Part shown: piece after piece, positions 8,712 to 16,781 of the stretch
How positions within the stretch are numbered: position 1 is the first letter of the stretch
Layout: each line of letters starts with the position of its first letter
Origin: Paenibacillus montaniterrae
GTDB lineage: Bacteria; Bacillota; Bacilli; Paenibacillales; Paenibacillaceae
Direction: 5' to 3'
Assembly: GCF_018403185.1 (NCBI RefSeq)
Contig: NZ_BOSE01000013.1
Location: forward strand, 92,943-156,942
DNA length: 64,000 nt
The notes under the pieces: model-generated
The model's input: the letters and a program-made list of their open reading frames with translations, nothing else
Told to the model about the DNA's origin: nothing
Database searches by the model: none
Translations under genes and position numbers: made by a program

Positions 8712-9359
8712 TTATGAAGTTGGCACGCCTAATTGCTGCAGCTCAGCCAAAGCTTCAGCCGCATTTCTATCTGGATTGAGTCTGCCAATCAGCTCAGCGG
8801 TAATACGGCTTCCCGCATAAATTTGCTTGACGACATCAAGCTCGATTTCTGCTTCATAATAGCTTTCAGCCCATTCTGCATAATCCTCGGGCGTTTGGTA
8901 CAAGTAACCGATAAGAAAATCAAATCCATCATCCCAGCCAGCAGGATTCTCTATGCTTCCAGCCTGCCACTCGGCATCGCCGGGCTCGCGCCATAAACAG
9001 AAGGTAACATCCTCCAGCTCCAACGCGTCCTCCTGCTCGATATAGCTGAACAGTGCTGACGGTACATGATCGTATATGCCTGGCCATACACCATATTCAT
9101 CTCTTGCGTGAGGACTGAACGGAGATTCGTGATCGAAGCCTTTGATGAGCACGCCTTCACGCACAAAAATAATGTGCAAATTATCACCTGCACCGTTGCT
9201 TACCGTCGCCAGCTGGGCCTGTTCACTCCACTTTGCATCATATTGATACACTCTTAACCAATCCGTGTCGCACAAAATAATATCAAGCGCTGACAGTGTA
9301 AGCAATTGCTGCTTAAGCTGCTCAGGCTCTGGCAAAATAGAAAATCGACTATGATTCAT
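8712..9359 (-). CDS. Conserved hypothetical cytoplasmic protein
   Basis: 215 residues from the ATG at 9359, which has GGGAGGG 6 bases upstream; the longer frame to 9386 has no site. I do not recognise the family. The protein has no signal peptide or membrane segment and is acidic and aromatic-rich (DTDWLRVYQYDAKWSEQ, IKGFDHESPFSPHARDEYGVWPGIYDHVP). The mix of short strands and a helical C-terminus (YAEWAESYYEAEIELD) recalls small SMI1/KNR4- or Imm-like proteins of Bacillota, but I see no decisive motif. It stands alone between two terminators or gaps. Confidence 0.7.
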   Translation of the reverse strand: MNHSRFSILPEPEQLKQQLLTLSALDIILCDTDWLRVYQYDAKWSEQAQLATVSNGAGDNLHIIFVREGVLIKGFDHESPFSPHARDEYGVWPGIYDHVPSALFSYIEQEDALELEDVTFCLWREPGDAEWQAGSIENPAGWDDGFDFLIGYLYQTPEDYAEWAESYYEAEIELDVVKQIYAGSRITAELIGRLNPDRNAAEALAELQQLGVPTS

Positions 9360-9427
9360 GTGCTTCCCTCCCATTATGTTCATCATAGCATGAACAGATA
9401 GGAGGGCTTCAACTGTTCTAGCCCTGT

Positions 9428-9604
9428 TTACTCTTGCTCTTTTTGGCTAACAAATTCGTTGGGCACATCGCCGCCTTGCGGATTGTTGTTCTTAATCTGG
9501 CTTAAACGCCCATTACGGAATTCTCCGCCATGTACTTTGTTTTTACGTTGTTCATTGTTGTCTGTCCATTCATGGTCGTTATGAATATAGTCCTTGTCGC
9601 TCAT
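9428..9604 (-). CDS. Small hydrophilic protein of unknown function
   Basis: 58 residues, ATG at 9604 preceded by GAAGGAG with normal spacing. The product is very polar and probably disordered (HNDHEWTDNNEQRKNKVHGGEFRNG; ending VSQKEQE). Composition resembles small spore-associated or stress proteins of bacilli, but no known SASP motif is present. The upstream ATG at 9637 is in frame but lacks a site. Confidence 0.6.
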   Translation of the reverse strand: MSDKDYIHNDHEWTDNNEQRKNKVHGGEFRNGRLSQIKNNNPQGGDVPNEFVSQKEQE

Positions 9605-9726
9605 GTCATGTTCTCCTTCCGTTTCGTACATCATCAAGTTAAGGATACATGGAATAACTTGTGTTGCCGGGCTGGAAATTATACATAATAGATAGAGCGG
9701 GACAGGAGCGATAGGAGCTGAATGAT

Positions 9727-10053
9727 TTAGGATACGACCGTATAATTGCCATGCTCCATGCTGATTACATATTCAGGCTGCTGTGGCTTGCCTTCCTTCA
9801 ATTTGGCGCGATGGCCAGCGATATGCTCGGGGCTCTTTTCCCAAGCCTTCCAGGCTTCTTCAGATTCCCAACGGATAATCATTACAACTTCTTCATCGCC
9901 GCGACGCGTTTGTTTGACAAGCAGCTCGCGACCGATAAAGCCTTCGCGCTGTTCAATAAGCGAAGGGCCATCGCCAGGCTTTTTCGTAAAGCGTTCCAAA
10001 ATTTTATCTGAATTTCCTTCTGTCACAGTCCATTTGCGAATTTGTACGAACAT
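9727..10053 (-). CDS. HmoA-like antibiotic biosynthesis/haem-degrading monooxygenase (ABM fold)
   Basis: 108 residues, RBS GGAGGG just before ATG. The ABM ferredoxin-like fold is recognisable from FVQIRKWTVTEGNSDKILERF, the central strand EVVMIIRWESEEAWKAWEKSPEH and the conserved terminal His-containing segment. Close relatives in bacilli (HmoA/YetG) break open haem to release iron; other ABM proteins oxidise quinones. The haem-degrading role is likely from family knowledge, but I see no Fur box immediately upstream. Confidence 0.8.
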   Translation of the reverse strand: MFVQIRKWTVTEGNSDKILERFTKKPGDGPSLIEQREGFIGRELLVKQTRRGDEEVVMIIRWESEEAWKAWEKSPEHIAGHRAKLKEGKPQQPEYVISMEHGNYTVVS

Positions 10054-10081
10054 CGCAATCCCTCCAATAGGTTAATTTGAT

Positions 10082-10441
10082 CTATTGCGGAGCAGTCTCA
10101 TTCGCGGCGGCTTGCTGCTGCTGTTTGCCGGACAAATTTAGCAGAACGACGCCACTAATAATGAAAATCAATCCCAATAGTTTAAGTATACTAAATAGCT
10201 CGCCCCAAAGTAAAATGCCAATAACAGCTGTTAGCGCAGTGCCGACGCCCGACCAAATCGCGTAGGCTAAGCCTAGCGACAACGTTTTGAGCGCGACTGA
10301 CAAGGCATAGAAGGAAATACTAAAGCCGATTAGTACACCGATCGTAGGCAGAACATTGGATAAGCCATCAGATAATTTAAGCATCGTCGTTGCAAAAACT
10401 TCGGCGAGGATGGCTATCGTTAAGGCCGAATAATGCTTCAT
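10082..10441 (-). CDS. Small multidrug resistance (SMR) transporter, second subunit of a pair
   Basis: 119 residues from ATG 10441, which has GGAGGA upstream (the frame to 10462 overlaps the partner stop). Four predicted membrane helices with the essential Glu14 in helix 1 (AILAEVFATTMLK) and the AYAIW signature in helix 3. Paired SMR genes of bacilli (EbrAB, YkkCD, YvdRS) form heterodimers that exchange protons for cationic drugs or guanidinium-like compounds. This copy has a Gln/Ala-rich C-terminal tail. No ykkC-type guanidine riboswitch is visible upstream of the pair. Confidence 0.9.
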   Translation of the reverse strand: MKHYSALTIAILAEVFATTMLKLSDGLSNVLPTIGVLIGFSISFYALSVALKTLSLGLAYAIWSGVGTALTAVIGILLWGELFSILKLLGLIFIISGVVLLNLSGKQQQQAAANETAPQ

Positions 10442-10462
10442 CCTGTTTTCCTCCATTCCCAA

Positions 10463-10786
10463 TTAATGAGCACCGCTCAAGTTCAACACAATGACACCGC
10501 CAATAATAAGAATAATGCCTGCAAATTTGGTAGCGTTCATTTTTTCCTTGTAAAACAGAATGCCCACGATAGCGGTTAGCGCAGTGCCAAGCCCGGCCCA
10601 AATCGCATAAGCGACTCCGATTGGCAGTGTTTGCAGCGTCTTTGACAGCGCATAGAATGCTGCCACATAGCCGACGACAACTCCTAATGAAGGGAGCAGC
10701 TTCTTAAAGCCGGCGGAAGCCTTCAGCATAGAGCTGGCGAACACCTCGCTAATGATGGCGACCATCAGCAGCAAATAATGATTCAT
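10463..10786 (-). CDS. Small multidrug resistance (SMR) transporter, first subunit of a pair
   Basis: 107 residues from ATG 10786 with AGGAGG 8 bases upstream. Four membrane helices, Glu14 in AIISEVFASSMLK and the conserved GVAYAIWAGLG of helix 3. The stop is 22 bases before the next SMR start, so the two are one operon. The pair is divergent from a MerR regulator and ABC exporter, and the shared 150-bp region contains a MerR-type promoter, making co-regulation by the same MerR protein plausible. Confidence 0.9.
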   Translation of the reverse strand: MNHYLLLMVAIISEVFASSMLKASAGFKKLLPSLGVVVGYVAAFYALSKTLQTLPIGVAYAIWAGLGTALTAIVGILFYKEKMNATKFAGIILIIGGVIVLNLSGAH

Positions 10787-10878
10787 ATATGTATCCTCCT
10801 GTCGAGCAAATCGTTCAGCCTTTATTGTATCGCTTGGTTGATATTGAATCAAACGAGTAAATATTTCTGCACAGATAG

Positions 10879-10909
10879 TTGATTCTCACGTAACGGTAGC
10901 ATTTATAAT
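10879..10909 (+). promoter_or_regulatory. MerR-type promoter with 19-bp spacer and operator CTCACGTAACGGTAG
   Basis: TTGATT (-35, 10879) and TATAAT (-10, 10904) are separated by exactly 19 bases, the over-long spacer that MerR-family activators need. The spacer holds CTCACGTAACGGTAG, close to the operators of BmrR/TipA/Mta-like regulators. It lies 30 bases before the MerR gene, so autoregulation is expected. Confidence 0.8.
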
Positions 10910-10939
10910 TTGATTACAGCGCATTAGAGGAGGGATTGG

Positions 10940-11692
10940 ATGTACACAATTGGACAGTTTTCCAAAAAAACAGGTGTGACGATACGCACGCTTCGTTTTT
11001 ATGATGAGAAGGAGCTGCTTAAGCCGTCCTATCTATCTGCATCGGGTCGAAGATATTATAGTGATCAGGATTTGATCATATTGCAAAATATTTTGACATT
11101 CAAATACCTCGGCTACTCGCTCGATCATATCCGCGACATGCTGAACAGCCGCCAATGCAATCTGCATCAATCGCTACTTAGGCAAAAGGAGGAAATGCTG
11201 CTTAAAAAGGAGCAGCTTGAAAAAACGATCGCTACGCTGGAGCACGCGCTTGCGCTTTCGGAAAAACAGGAAAGCATTCATACGGACATCTTTCTTTCGC
11301 TCATCCATGGTTTGATTAAGGAGGAGGAGCAGAAGCAGTATTTGAAAAAGATGCTGCCAGAAACATTTGTCAATGATTTGTACAATTTCACGCGAGAAGA
11401 GCTGCTGGAGCAAAATAAACAGTTTATGGAATACGCGGTCAAGCTGCGCGAGGCCTATCATCAGCAGCTGCCAGATGAAGAGGTTTTCGCCATTGTGAAT
11501 AATATGTTTGCCTTAGTGCCGGAGCATTTGATGAATCGCGCCATTGAATCAGCTTCAGAAATTGAGGAGCATTTGGAATTTGACGATTCCTTATTTATGA
11601 CCCCGTTTACGAAGGAAGAGGAAAAATGGCTTGGCGGTATATTTGTAAAAATGAGCTTGCTTAATAAGGAGGAGAAACATGAAGGAACCTAA
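10940..11692 (+). CDS. MerR-family regulator with long effector domain
   Basis: 250 residues, RBS GAGGAGGG. The N-terminal winged helix is complete (YTIGQFSKKTGVTIRTLRFYDEKELLKPSYLSASGRRYYSDQD in two parts), followed by the dimerisation coiled coil (QKEEMLLKKEQLEKTIATLEHAL, about residues 80-110) and an all-helical C-terminal domain of about 130 residues like the TipAS drug-binding domain of Mta/TipA regulators. The gene overlaps the start of the ABC exporter by 14 bases, so it very likely controls that exporter in response to a drug-like ligand. Confidence 0.92.
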   Translation: MYTIGQFSKKTGVTIRTLRFYDEKELLKPSYLSASGRRYYSDQDLIILQNILTFKYLGYSLDHIRDMLNSRQCNLHQSLLRQKEEMLLKKEQLEKTIATLEHALALSEKQESIHTDIFLSLIHGLIKEEEQKQYLKKMLPETFVNDLYNFTREELLEQNKQFMEYAVKLREAYHQQLPDEEVFAIVNNMFALVPEHLMNRAIESASEIEEHLEFDDSLFMTPFTKEEEKWLGGIFVKMSLLNKEEKHEGT

Positions 11693-13394
11693 TAAATTAT
11701 TCAAGCTGATTCGCGAGGCCAATCCGCCGCGCTGGATGCTGGTTATCGCCGTAGTGCTCGGCATTATTGAGACGGCGTTTGGACTAGCAGTTCCGCTGCT
11801 GACGATGAATGTCATCAATTCGTTCGCGGACGGAGGGATGTCGCTGTTGTCCCTCATTTTAGTAGGATTTGCTTTGCTTTTGCAAGCAGCCGTATCCGGT
11901 ATAGCCTTTTATATGATGACTGCGATTGGCGGCAAGGTAGTTGCTGCGATTCGCGAACGGATATGGAATCATGTGCTGTATTTGCGGCTTCCGTATTTCG
12001 ACAAGCATGAGTCAGGCGAAACGATGAGTCGAATCACACAGGATACAAATGTAATCAAGGAGCTGATTACCTCCCATTTCATCACGTTTTTCAACGGCCT
12101 GCTGTCGGTTATAGGCTCAGTTGCAATTTTGCTGTGGATGGATTGGAAAATGACGCTGATGATGCTGATTGCGGTGCCTTTGTCGGTGGCGGTCATTATG
12201 CCGCTCGGGCAAAAGATGCATAATATATCACTTGCCAATCAGGACGATCTGGCGCGCTTCTCAGGCAATCTTGGCCGGGTGCTGACCAATATTCGCTTGG
12301 TTAGAGCCTATCAGGCAGAAAAGCTTGAGCAGAAGAAAGGGCAGGAGCAAATTTATAATTTGTACCGCTTTGGCCTAAAGGAAGCGAAAATAATGGCGCT
12401 GCTCTCGCCTATTATGACGCTCATTATTATGCTGGTGCTCATTTTGCTGTTTGGCTATGGCGGGGCGCAGGTTGCCAGAGGGGCGCTGTCGGCTGGCGCG
12501 CTGGTCGCGATTATGTTTTACTTGGTGCAAATCGTCGTGCCCTTCACGCAAATGGCGACGTTTTTCACTTCCTTTCAAAAGGCGCTGGGCGCTACTCAGC
12601 GGCTGCATGAAATATTGGAGCATCCGCTCGAGCCTGAAGGCACTGATGAGCTGCGCGTGAAAGAGAGTGATATTAAATTCGAGGATGTTGCCTTCAAGTA
12701 TGAGGAGAAACAAATATTTGAAAAGCTGAGCTTAACGATTCCTGCTGGCAAAACGACGGCACTGGTTGGCGGCAGCGGCGGCGGCAAAACGACGATTTTT
12801 TCGATTATCGAACGCTTTTATGAGCCGACTGGCGGGAAGATATGGTTTGGCGATCAGCCGCTGCAGCATATTAAGCTGAGGCAATGGCGCAATCTGTTTG
12901 GCTATGTATCGCAGGAAAGTCCACTCATTAACGGAACGATTCGCGACAATGTTACTTATGGCGCTGACGATGCGAGCGATGAACAGGTCATAGCGGCTTT
13001 GAAAAAAGCCAACGCCTGGCAGTTTGTTAGTCAGCTTGAGGGCAGACTGGATTCGCAGGTTGGCGAGGCGGGTGTTAAGCTTTCGGGTGGTCAGCGTCAG
13101 CGAATCGCCATTGCCAGAGCGATTTTGCGCGATCCGAAAATATTGCTGCTGGATGAAGCGACCTCGAATTTAGATACGGAATCAGAAGGTTATGTACAGG
13201 AAGCGCTGCAGCAGGCGATGCAAGGACGGACGACGATCATTATTGCGCATCGGCTTTCGACCGTTACACATGCCGATCAATTAATTGTTCTGGAGAACGG
13301 AGTGATTACGGGCAAAGGAACGCATGAAGAGCTGCTGCGCCATCATGCGTATTATCAGAAGCTGGTAGCCCGTTCCACAGAAGCGATTGTCTAG
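11679..13394 (+). CDS. ABC exporter, fused permease-ATPase (BmrA/MsbA type)
   Basis: 571 residues, GGAGGAG just before ATG and a 14-base overlap with the MerR gene. Six membrane helices in residues of about 20-300 are followed by a nucleotide-binding domain: Walker A GGSGGGKTT, Q-loop YVSQES, signature LSGGQRQ, Walker B ILLLDEAT and switch His in IIAHRLST. The homodimer would export amphipathic drugs, peptides or lipids using ATP. Operon structure makes this the primary target of the MerR regulator. No terminator is obvious in the 30 bases before the convergent symporter gene. Confidence 0.95.
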   Translation: MKEPNKLFKLIREANPPRWMLVIAVVLGIIETAFGLAVPLLTMNVINSFADGGMSLLSLILVGFALLLQAAVSGIAFYMMTAIGGKVVAAIRERIWNHVLYLRLPYFDKHESGETMSRITQDTNVIKELITSHFITFFNGLLSVIGSVAILLWMDWKMTLMMLIAVPLSVAVIMPLGQKMHNISLANQDDLARFSGNLGRVLTNIRLVRAYQAEKLEQKKGQEQIYNLYRFGLKEAKIMALLSPIMTLIIMLVLILLFGYGGAQVARGALSAGALVAIMFYLVQIVVPFTQMATFFTSFQKALGATQRLHEILEHPLEPEGTDELRVKESDIKFEDVAFKYEEKQIFEKLSLTIPAGKTTALVGGSGGGKTTIFSIIERFYEPTGGKIWFGDQPLQHIKLRQWRNLFGYVSQESPLINGTIRDNVTYGADDASDEQVIAALKKANAWQFVSQLEGRLDSQVGEAGVKLSGGQRQRIAIARAILRDPKILLLDEATSNLDTESEGYVQEALQQAMQGRTTIIIAHRLSTVTHADQLIVLENGVITGKGTHEELLRHHAYYQKLVARSTEAIV

Positions 13395-13424
13395 CTCGGC
13401 AAGAGTGCTGCTGCATAGCCAGTA

Positions 13425-14375
13425 TCATGCATGTGAAGCGTTGTGAGCGCGCTTGAGCAGCAGCTTGCTGAACAGGGAAGCGAGCACCTGCTGAAACAGC
13501 ATGCCAAATACAACAGGCATCGCAACCTTGCTTGGAAAATAAGTTGTAGCCACGATGACGCCTAAAGCGATGTTGCGCATTCCTCCAGTATAGACAAAGG
13601 CTGCTGCTCGCGCATGATCCTTTATCATATAGCGCCCAATGAGCAGCGCAAATAAATAGCCTGAAACGGCAATAATCAGTACAAGCAGCAGCACCTTCGC
13701 CAACTGCCAATTGATCGTTTTCAGGTAAGGAGCGATTGCGCTGCTGTTGATGGCAACGACTGAAAATAAACAAAGCTTGGAAAAAGGAGCGAGCTTTTTG
13801 CCGATTTTTCGCGGTAGCGCTCCTTTCGTAAGCTCATTGGCTAGAACTCCCGCAACAGTAGGCAGCACAATCATTAGCAGCAAATCTACAATCAACGCCG
13901 CTGCATCCAGCTCTATTTTTTCGCCAGATACAATAAATAGCAGCAGCGGCATAAGCAACGGTGCAAGCAGTGTGTCAATCAGTATAATAGACAGCCCTAA
14001 CGGCATATTTCCTTTGCAAATATGAATCCAGATCATGCTTGTCACCCCAGTTGGGACAGCAACAAAGACGGTGAAGCCAATCGTCAGCAAATGATCATTG
14101 AACGTTGCGCTCGCCAGAAAATAAGCCCAGAGCGGCATAAGCAAATGTAAAAATAAAATAGAGCCCAAAATTAGATAAGGATGCTTTTTAAATACGTGAA
14201 TATCTTTAACCTGCATATTTAAACTGCCTGAAAACGTCATAAATGCAAACATCCACGTTACAAGAAATAATAGCTGATGTCCAACATGTTCGAATATAAC
14301 ACCGAGCACAAGGCTGAGCGGAGTTAAAACTGCGATATATTTTTGCAAAAACAGATTAAGTTTGTCCAGCATCAT
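13425..14375 (-). CDS. Bile acid:sodium symporter family (BASS/YocS-like) transporter
   Basis: 316 residues from ATG 14375 (GAAGG upstream; the frame to 14459 lacks a site). Eight to ten membrane helices with the helix-breaking segments typical of BASS proteins (VAVPTGVTSMIW; VYTGGMRNIALGVIVATTYF). Bacterial members move organic anions such as pantothenate, pyruvate or bile-acid-like compounds with sodium. It is divergent from the dioxygenase operon, whose promoter palindromes lie in the shared 280-bp gap. Confidence 0.88.
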   Translation of the reverse strand: MMLDKLNLFLQKYIAVLTPLSLVLGVIFEHVGHQLLFLVTWMFAFMTFSGSLNMQVKDIHVFKKHPYLILGSILFLHLLMPLWAYFLASATFNDHLLTIGFTVFVAVPTGVTSMIWIHICKGNMPLGLSIILIDTLLAPLLMPLLLFIVSGEKIELDAAALIVDLLLMIVLPTVAGVLANELTKGALPRKIGKKLAPFSKLCLFSVVAINSSAIAPYLKTINWQLAKVLLLVLIIAVSGYLFALLIGRYMIKDHARAAAFVYTGGMRNIALGVIVATTYFPSKVAMPVVFGMLFQQVLASLFSKLLLKRAHNASHA

Positions 14376-14476
14376 TAAGCCTTCTTTAATTAGTATCGTC
14401 TGTAGTGAACCATATGTATTGTAACATAATTTTAGATATAGGGACTTGGGTAACGACAAACCTTTATGCCAAGTAG

Positions 14477-14505
14477 TTGACAGCAGAAAATAGCTATGCT
14501 AATAT
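14477..14505 (+). promoter_or_regulatory. Sigma-A promoter of the ring-cleaving dioxygenase operon
   Basis: TTGACA (14477) and TAATAT (14500) are 17 bases apart, close to the SigA consensus. The predicted start of transcription falls inside the palindrome at 14506-14523. Confidence 0.8.
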
Positions 14506-14540
14506 TATCTCAAATTAAAGATATTATACTTTAAGATAAT
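14506..14540. promoter_or_regulatory. MhqR-like operator 1 (plus adjacent half-palindrome)
   Basis: TATCTCAAATTAAAGATA (14506-14523) has perfect TATCT/AGATA outer arms and resembles the B. subtilis MhqR box (TATCT...AGATA, 18 bp). A second weaker dyad ATTAT...ATAAT follows to 14540. Position at the transcription start suggests repression. Confidence 0.7.
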
Positions 14541-14620
14541 GTATGAAGCTGTTGCTGAATGCATAAGTTATAGCTATCTGAGTGTAAAATGGAAGCTTCA
14601 GCAAATTTATTTTTAGCAAA

Positions 14621-14638
14621 TATCTTAAAATTAAGATA
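14621..14638. promoter_or_regulatory. MhqR-like operator 2, perfect palindrome
   Basis: TATCTTAAAATTAAGATA is an 18-bp perfect palindrome in the same TATCT/AGATA pattern, 19 bases before the start codon at 14657 and just upstream of the GGAGGG ribosome site. Confidence 0.75.
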
Positions 14639-14656
14639 ATAAATGGAGGGCTTAAA

Positions 14657-15640
14657 ATGAATCAATTAAAAGGGATCCACCACGTTACGGCAATTACGAG
14701 CAGTGCAGAGAAAAATTATCAATTTTTTACGTATGTGCTTGGCATGCGGCTTGTTAAAAAGACGGTCAATCAGGACGATATTCAAACCTACCATTTGTTT
14801 TTTGCAGATGACAAAGGCTCAGCGGGTACAGATATGACATTTTTTGATTTCCCGGGCATTCCGCAGGGCACTCACGGCACAAATGAAATTTATAAAACAG
14901 CCTTTCGCGTACCATCAGATGCTGCACTCGACTATTCGATCAAGCGCTTTGACAAGTATGAGGTCAAGCATAACGGGATAGAGGAGCTTTTTGGCAAAAA
15001 GAGCATTTCCTTCGTTGATTTTGATGAGCAGCACTATATGCTGATTTCAGATGAGCATAATGAAGGAGTAGCATCAGGCACACCATGGCAGGACGGACCT
15101 GTGCCGCTTGAATATGCGATTACTGGCTTGGGGCCGATCCATATTCGTATCGCCAAAATCGACTACTTCAAAGAAATGCTGGAGAAAACGATGCTCATGC
15201 GCCAAGTAGCAAAGGAAGGATCGCTCTATTTGTACGAAGTAGGCGAGGGCGGCAACGGGGCTCAAGTTATTGTCGAGCATAACGTGGTCCTTCCGCCAGC
15301 GCGACAAGGCTACGGCACCGTCCATCACGCCGCTTTCCGCGTTGCAGATACAGAGGTGCTGCATGAGTGGATCGGTCATATGGAAGGCTTTGGCTTTCCA
15401 ACCTCCGGCTATGTTGACCGCTTCTTCTTTGAGTCGTTATATGTACGGGTTGCGCCAGGCATTTTGTTTGAGTGGGCAACCGACGGACCGGGCTTTATGG
15501 GAGATGAGCCCTATGAAACGTTAGGCGAGAAGCTGTCGCTGCCGCCATTTTTGGAAGGCAAGCGCGAGCAAATTGAGAAGCTGGTAAGACCAATTGATAC
15601 GGTGCGCAGCACGTTAAAGCTTGAAAAGGAATATTTGTAA
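14657..15640 (+). CDS. Ring-cleaving dioxygenase (MhqA/MhqO-like glyoxalase fold)
   Basis: 327 residues, RBS GGAGGG. Two vicinal-oxygen-chelate repeats: the first begins GIHHVTAITSSAEKNYQFFTYVLGMRLVKKTVN, the second carries YGTVHHAAFRV and ends LFEWATDGPGF. His8/9, the second-repeat His and the Glu of LFEWATD are the expected metal ligands. B. subtilis relatives (MhqA, MhqE, MhqO) remove hydroquinones and catechol-like electrophiles and are repressed by MhqR, which fits the operators just upstream. First gene of a two-gene operon with a paralogue. Confidence 0.92.
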   Translation: MNQLKGIHHVTAITSSAEKNYQFFTYVLGMRLVKKTVNQDDIQTYHLFFADDKGSAGTDMTFFDFPGIPQGTHGTNEIYKTAFRVPSDAALDYSIKRFDKYEVKHNGIEELFGKKSISFVDFDEQHYMLISDEHNEGVASGTPWQDGPVPLEYAITGLGPIHIRIAKIDYFKEMLEKTMLMRQVAKEGSLYLYEVGEGGNGAQVIVEHNVVLPPARQGYGTVHHAAFRVADTEVLHEWIGHMEGFGFPTSGYVDRFFFESLYVRVAPGILFEWATDGPGFMGDEPYETLGEKLSLPPFLEGKREQIEKLVRPIDTVRSTLKLEKEYL

Positions 15641-15663
15641 TGCAAGCAAAGGAGTGGAGAAAG

Positions 15664-16614
15664 ATGAGCAAGCAAACAGCAGGCATTCACCATATTACCG
15701 CTATTGTCGGGCATCCGCAGGAAAATGTAGATTTCTATGCAGGAGTGCTGGGCTTGCGCCTCGTCAAAAAAACAGTCAACTTCGATGATCCAGGAACCTA
15801 TCATCTATACTTTGGCAATGAAGGCGGCAAGCCAGGGACCATTATTACGTTTTTCCCATGGGCGAATGCCCGCTCTGGTACAATTGGCGATGGTCAGGTT
15901 GGTGTAACGAGCTACGCGATTCCGGAAGGCGCTATGCCATTTTGGAAGCAGCGCCTTACCTCGTTCAACATACCGTTCAGCGAATCAGAGCGTTTTGGCG
16001 AGCAAGTCGTGCAGTTCAACGATGTGCATGGCTTGCAGCTTGAGCTTGTGGAGCGTGCGGCAGGCGAGTCTAATTCGTGGACATTTGGCAAGATTGGCAA
16101 GGATACGGCTATTAAAGGGTTTGGTGGGGCTACTCTCTATTCCAGTCGGCCGCAGCATACAGCTGCTGTGTTAACTGAAGTCATGGGACTTGAACAGGTG
16201 GCAACTGAAGGAGACTTTACGAGATTCCGCTCAACTGCCGACATCGGCAATATGATCGATGTAAAAAATAGCACAGGCCAACGCGGAAGGATGGGCCCAG
16301 GCACAGTTCATCATATTGCATGGCGGGCTGTTGATGACAATGATCATCTTAGCTGGCAGGAGCATGTGATGCAGCAGCATTTGCATGTGACCGATGTTAA
16401 GGACCGCAACTACTTCAATGCGATTTATTTCCGTGAGCCAGGTGAAATATTGTTCGAGATTGCCACTGACCCGCCAGGCTTTGCCCATGATGAATCGCAG
16501 GCAACGATGGGTAGTCAGCTTATGCTTCCTCCGCAATACGAGCAATATCGTGATCGCTTGAATGCAATGCTTATTCCGATCGAGGTACGCGAATTGGATC
16601 GAGTCAGCTCCTGA
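15664..16614 (+). CDS. Second ring-cleaving dioxygenase (MhqA/MhqO-like)
   Basis: 316 residues from ATG 15664 (GGAGTGGAG upstream); an ATG at 15640 overlapping the previous stop is less well placed. Same two-repeat VOC architecture as its neighbour: AGIHHITAIVGHPQENVDFY, then GTVHHIAWRAVDDND and ILFEIATDPPGF with the metal-binding Glu. The paralogue shares the KKTVN.DDP.TYHLYF signature but is clearly diverged, so the pair may split substrates between them. Co-transcribed with 14657. Confidence 0.92.
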   Translation: MSKQTAGIHHITAIVGHPQENVDFYAGVLGLRLVKKTVNFDDPGTYHLYFGNEGGKPGTIITFFPWANARSGTIGDGQVGVTSYAIPEGAMPFWKQRLTSFNIPFSESERFGEQVVQFNDVHGLQLELVERAAGESNSWTFGKIGKDTAIKGFGGATLYSSRPQHTAAVLTEVMGLEQVATEGDFTRFRSTADIGNMIDVKNSTGQRGRMGPGTVHHIAWRAVDDNDHLSWQEHVMQQHLHVTDVKDRNYFNAIYFREPGEILFEIATDPPGFAHDESQATMGSQLMLPPQYEQYRDRLNAMLIPIEVRELDRVSS

Positions 16615-16636
16615 CATGCGTTCATATTTTATAATC

Positions 16637-16684
16637 AGCTCCTGCTTTAATCGTGCATTTTGCTGTACGATTAGAGCAGGAGCT
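16637..16684 (+). terminator. Long hairpin after the dioxygenase operon
   Basis: AGCTCCTGCT...AGCAGGAGCT arms continue inward with TAATCGT/ACGATTA to a short loop. The stem is very stable but lacks a clear T run, so it may work as an mRNA-stabilising end as well as a terminator. Confidence 0.65.
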
Positions 16685-16781
16685 TATGCTTGTTTACGAC
16701 TGTTTTCACTGAACTCTACGGAGCGTGGATTGTTGGAGGCTGATAGCAGCGATTATGATATAGATGTTTGGAGGGAATGAG

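Noticed and set aside
10787..10878. Guanidine (ykkC) riboswitch ahead of the SMR pair
   Set aside because: The leader is short and lacks the conserved ACGR and stem elements of ykkC-class riboswitches.
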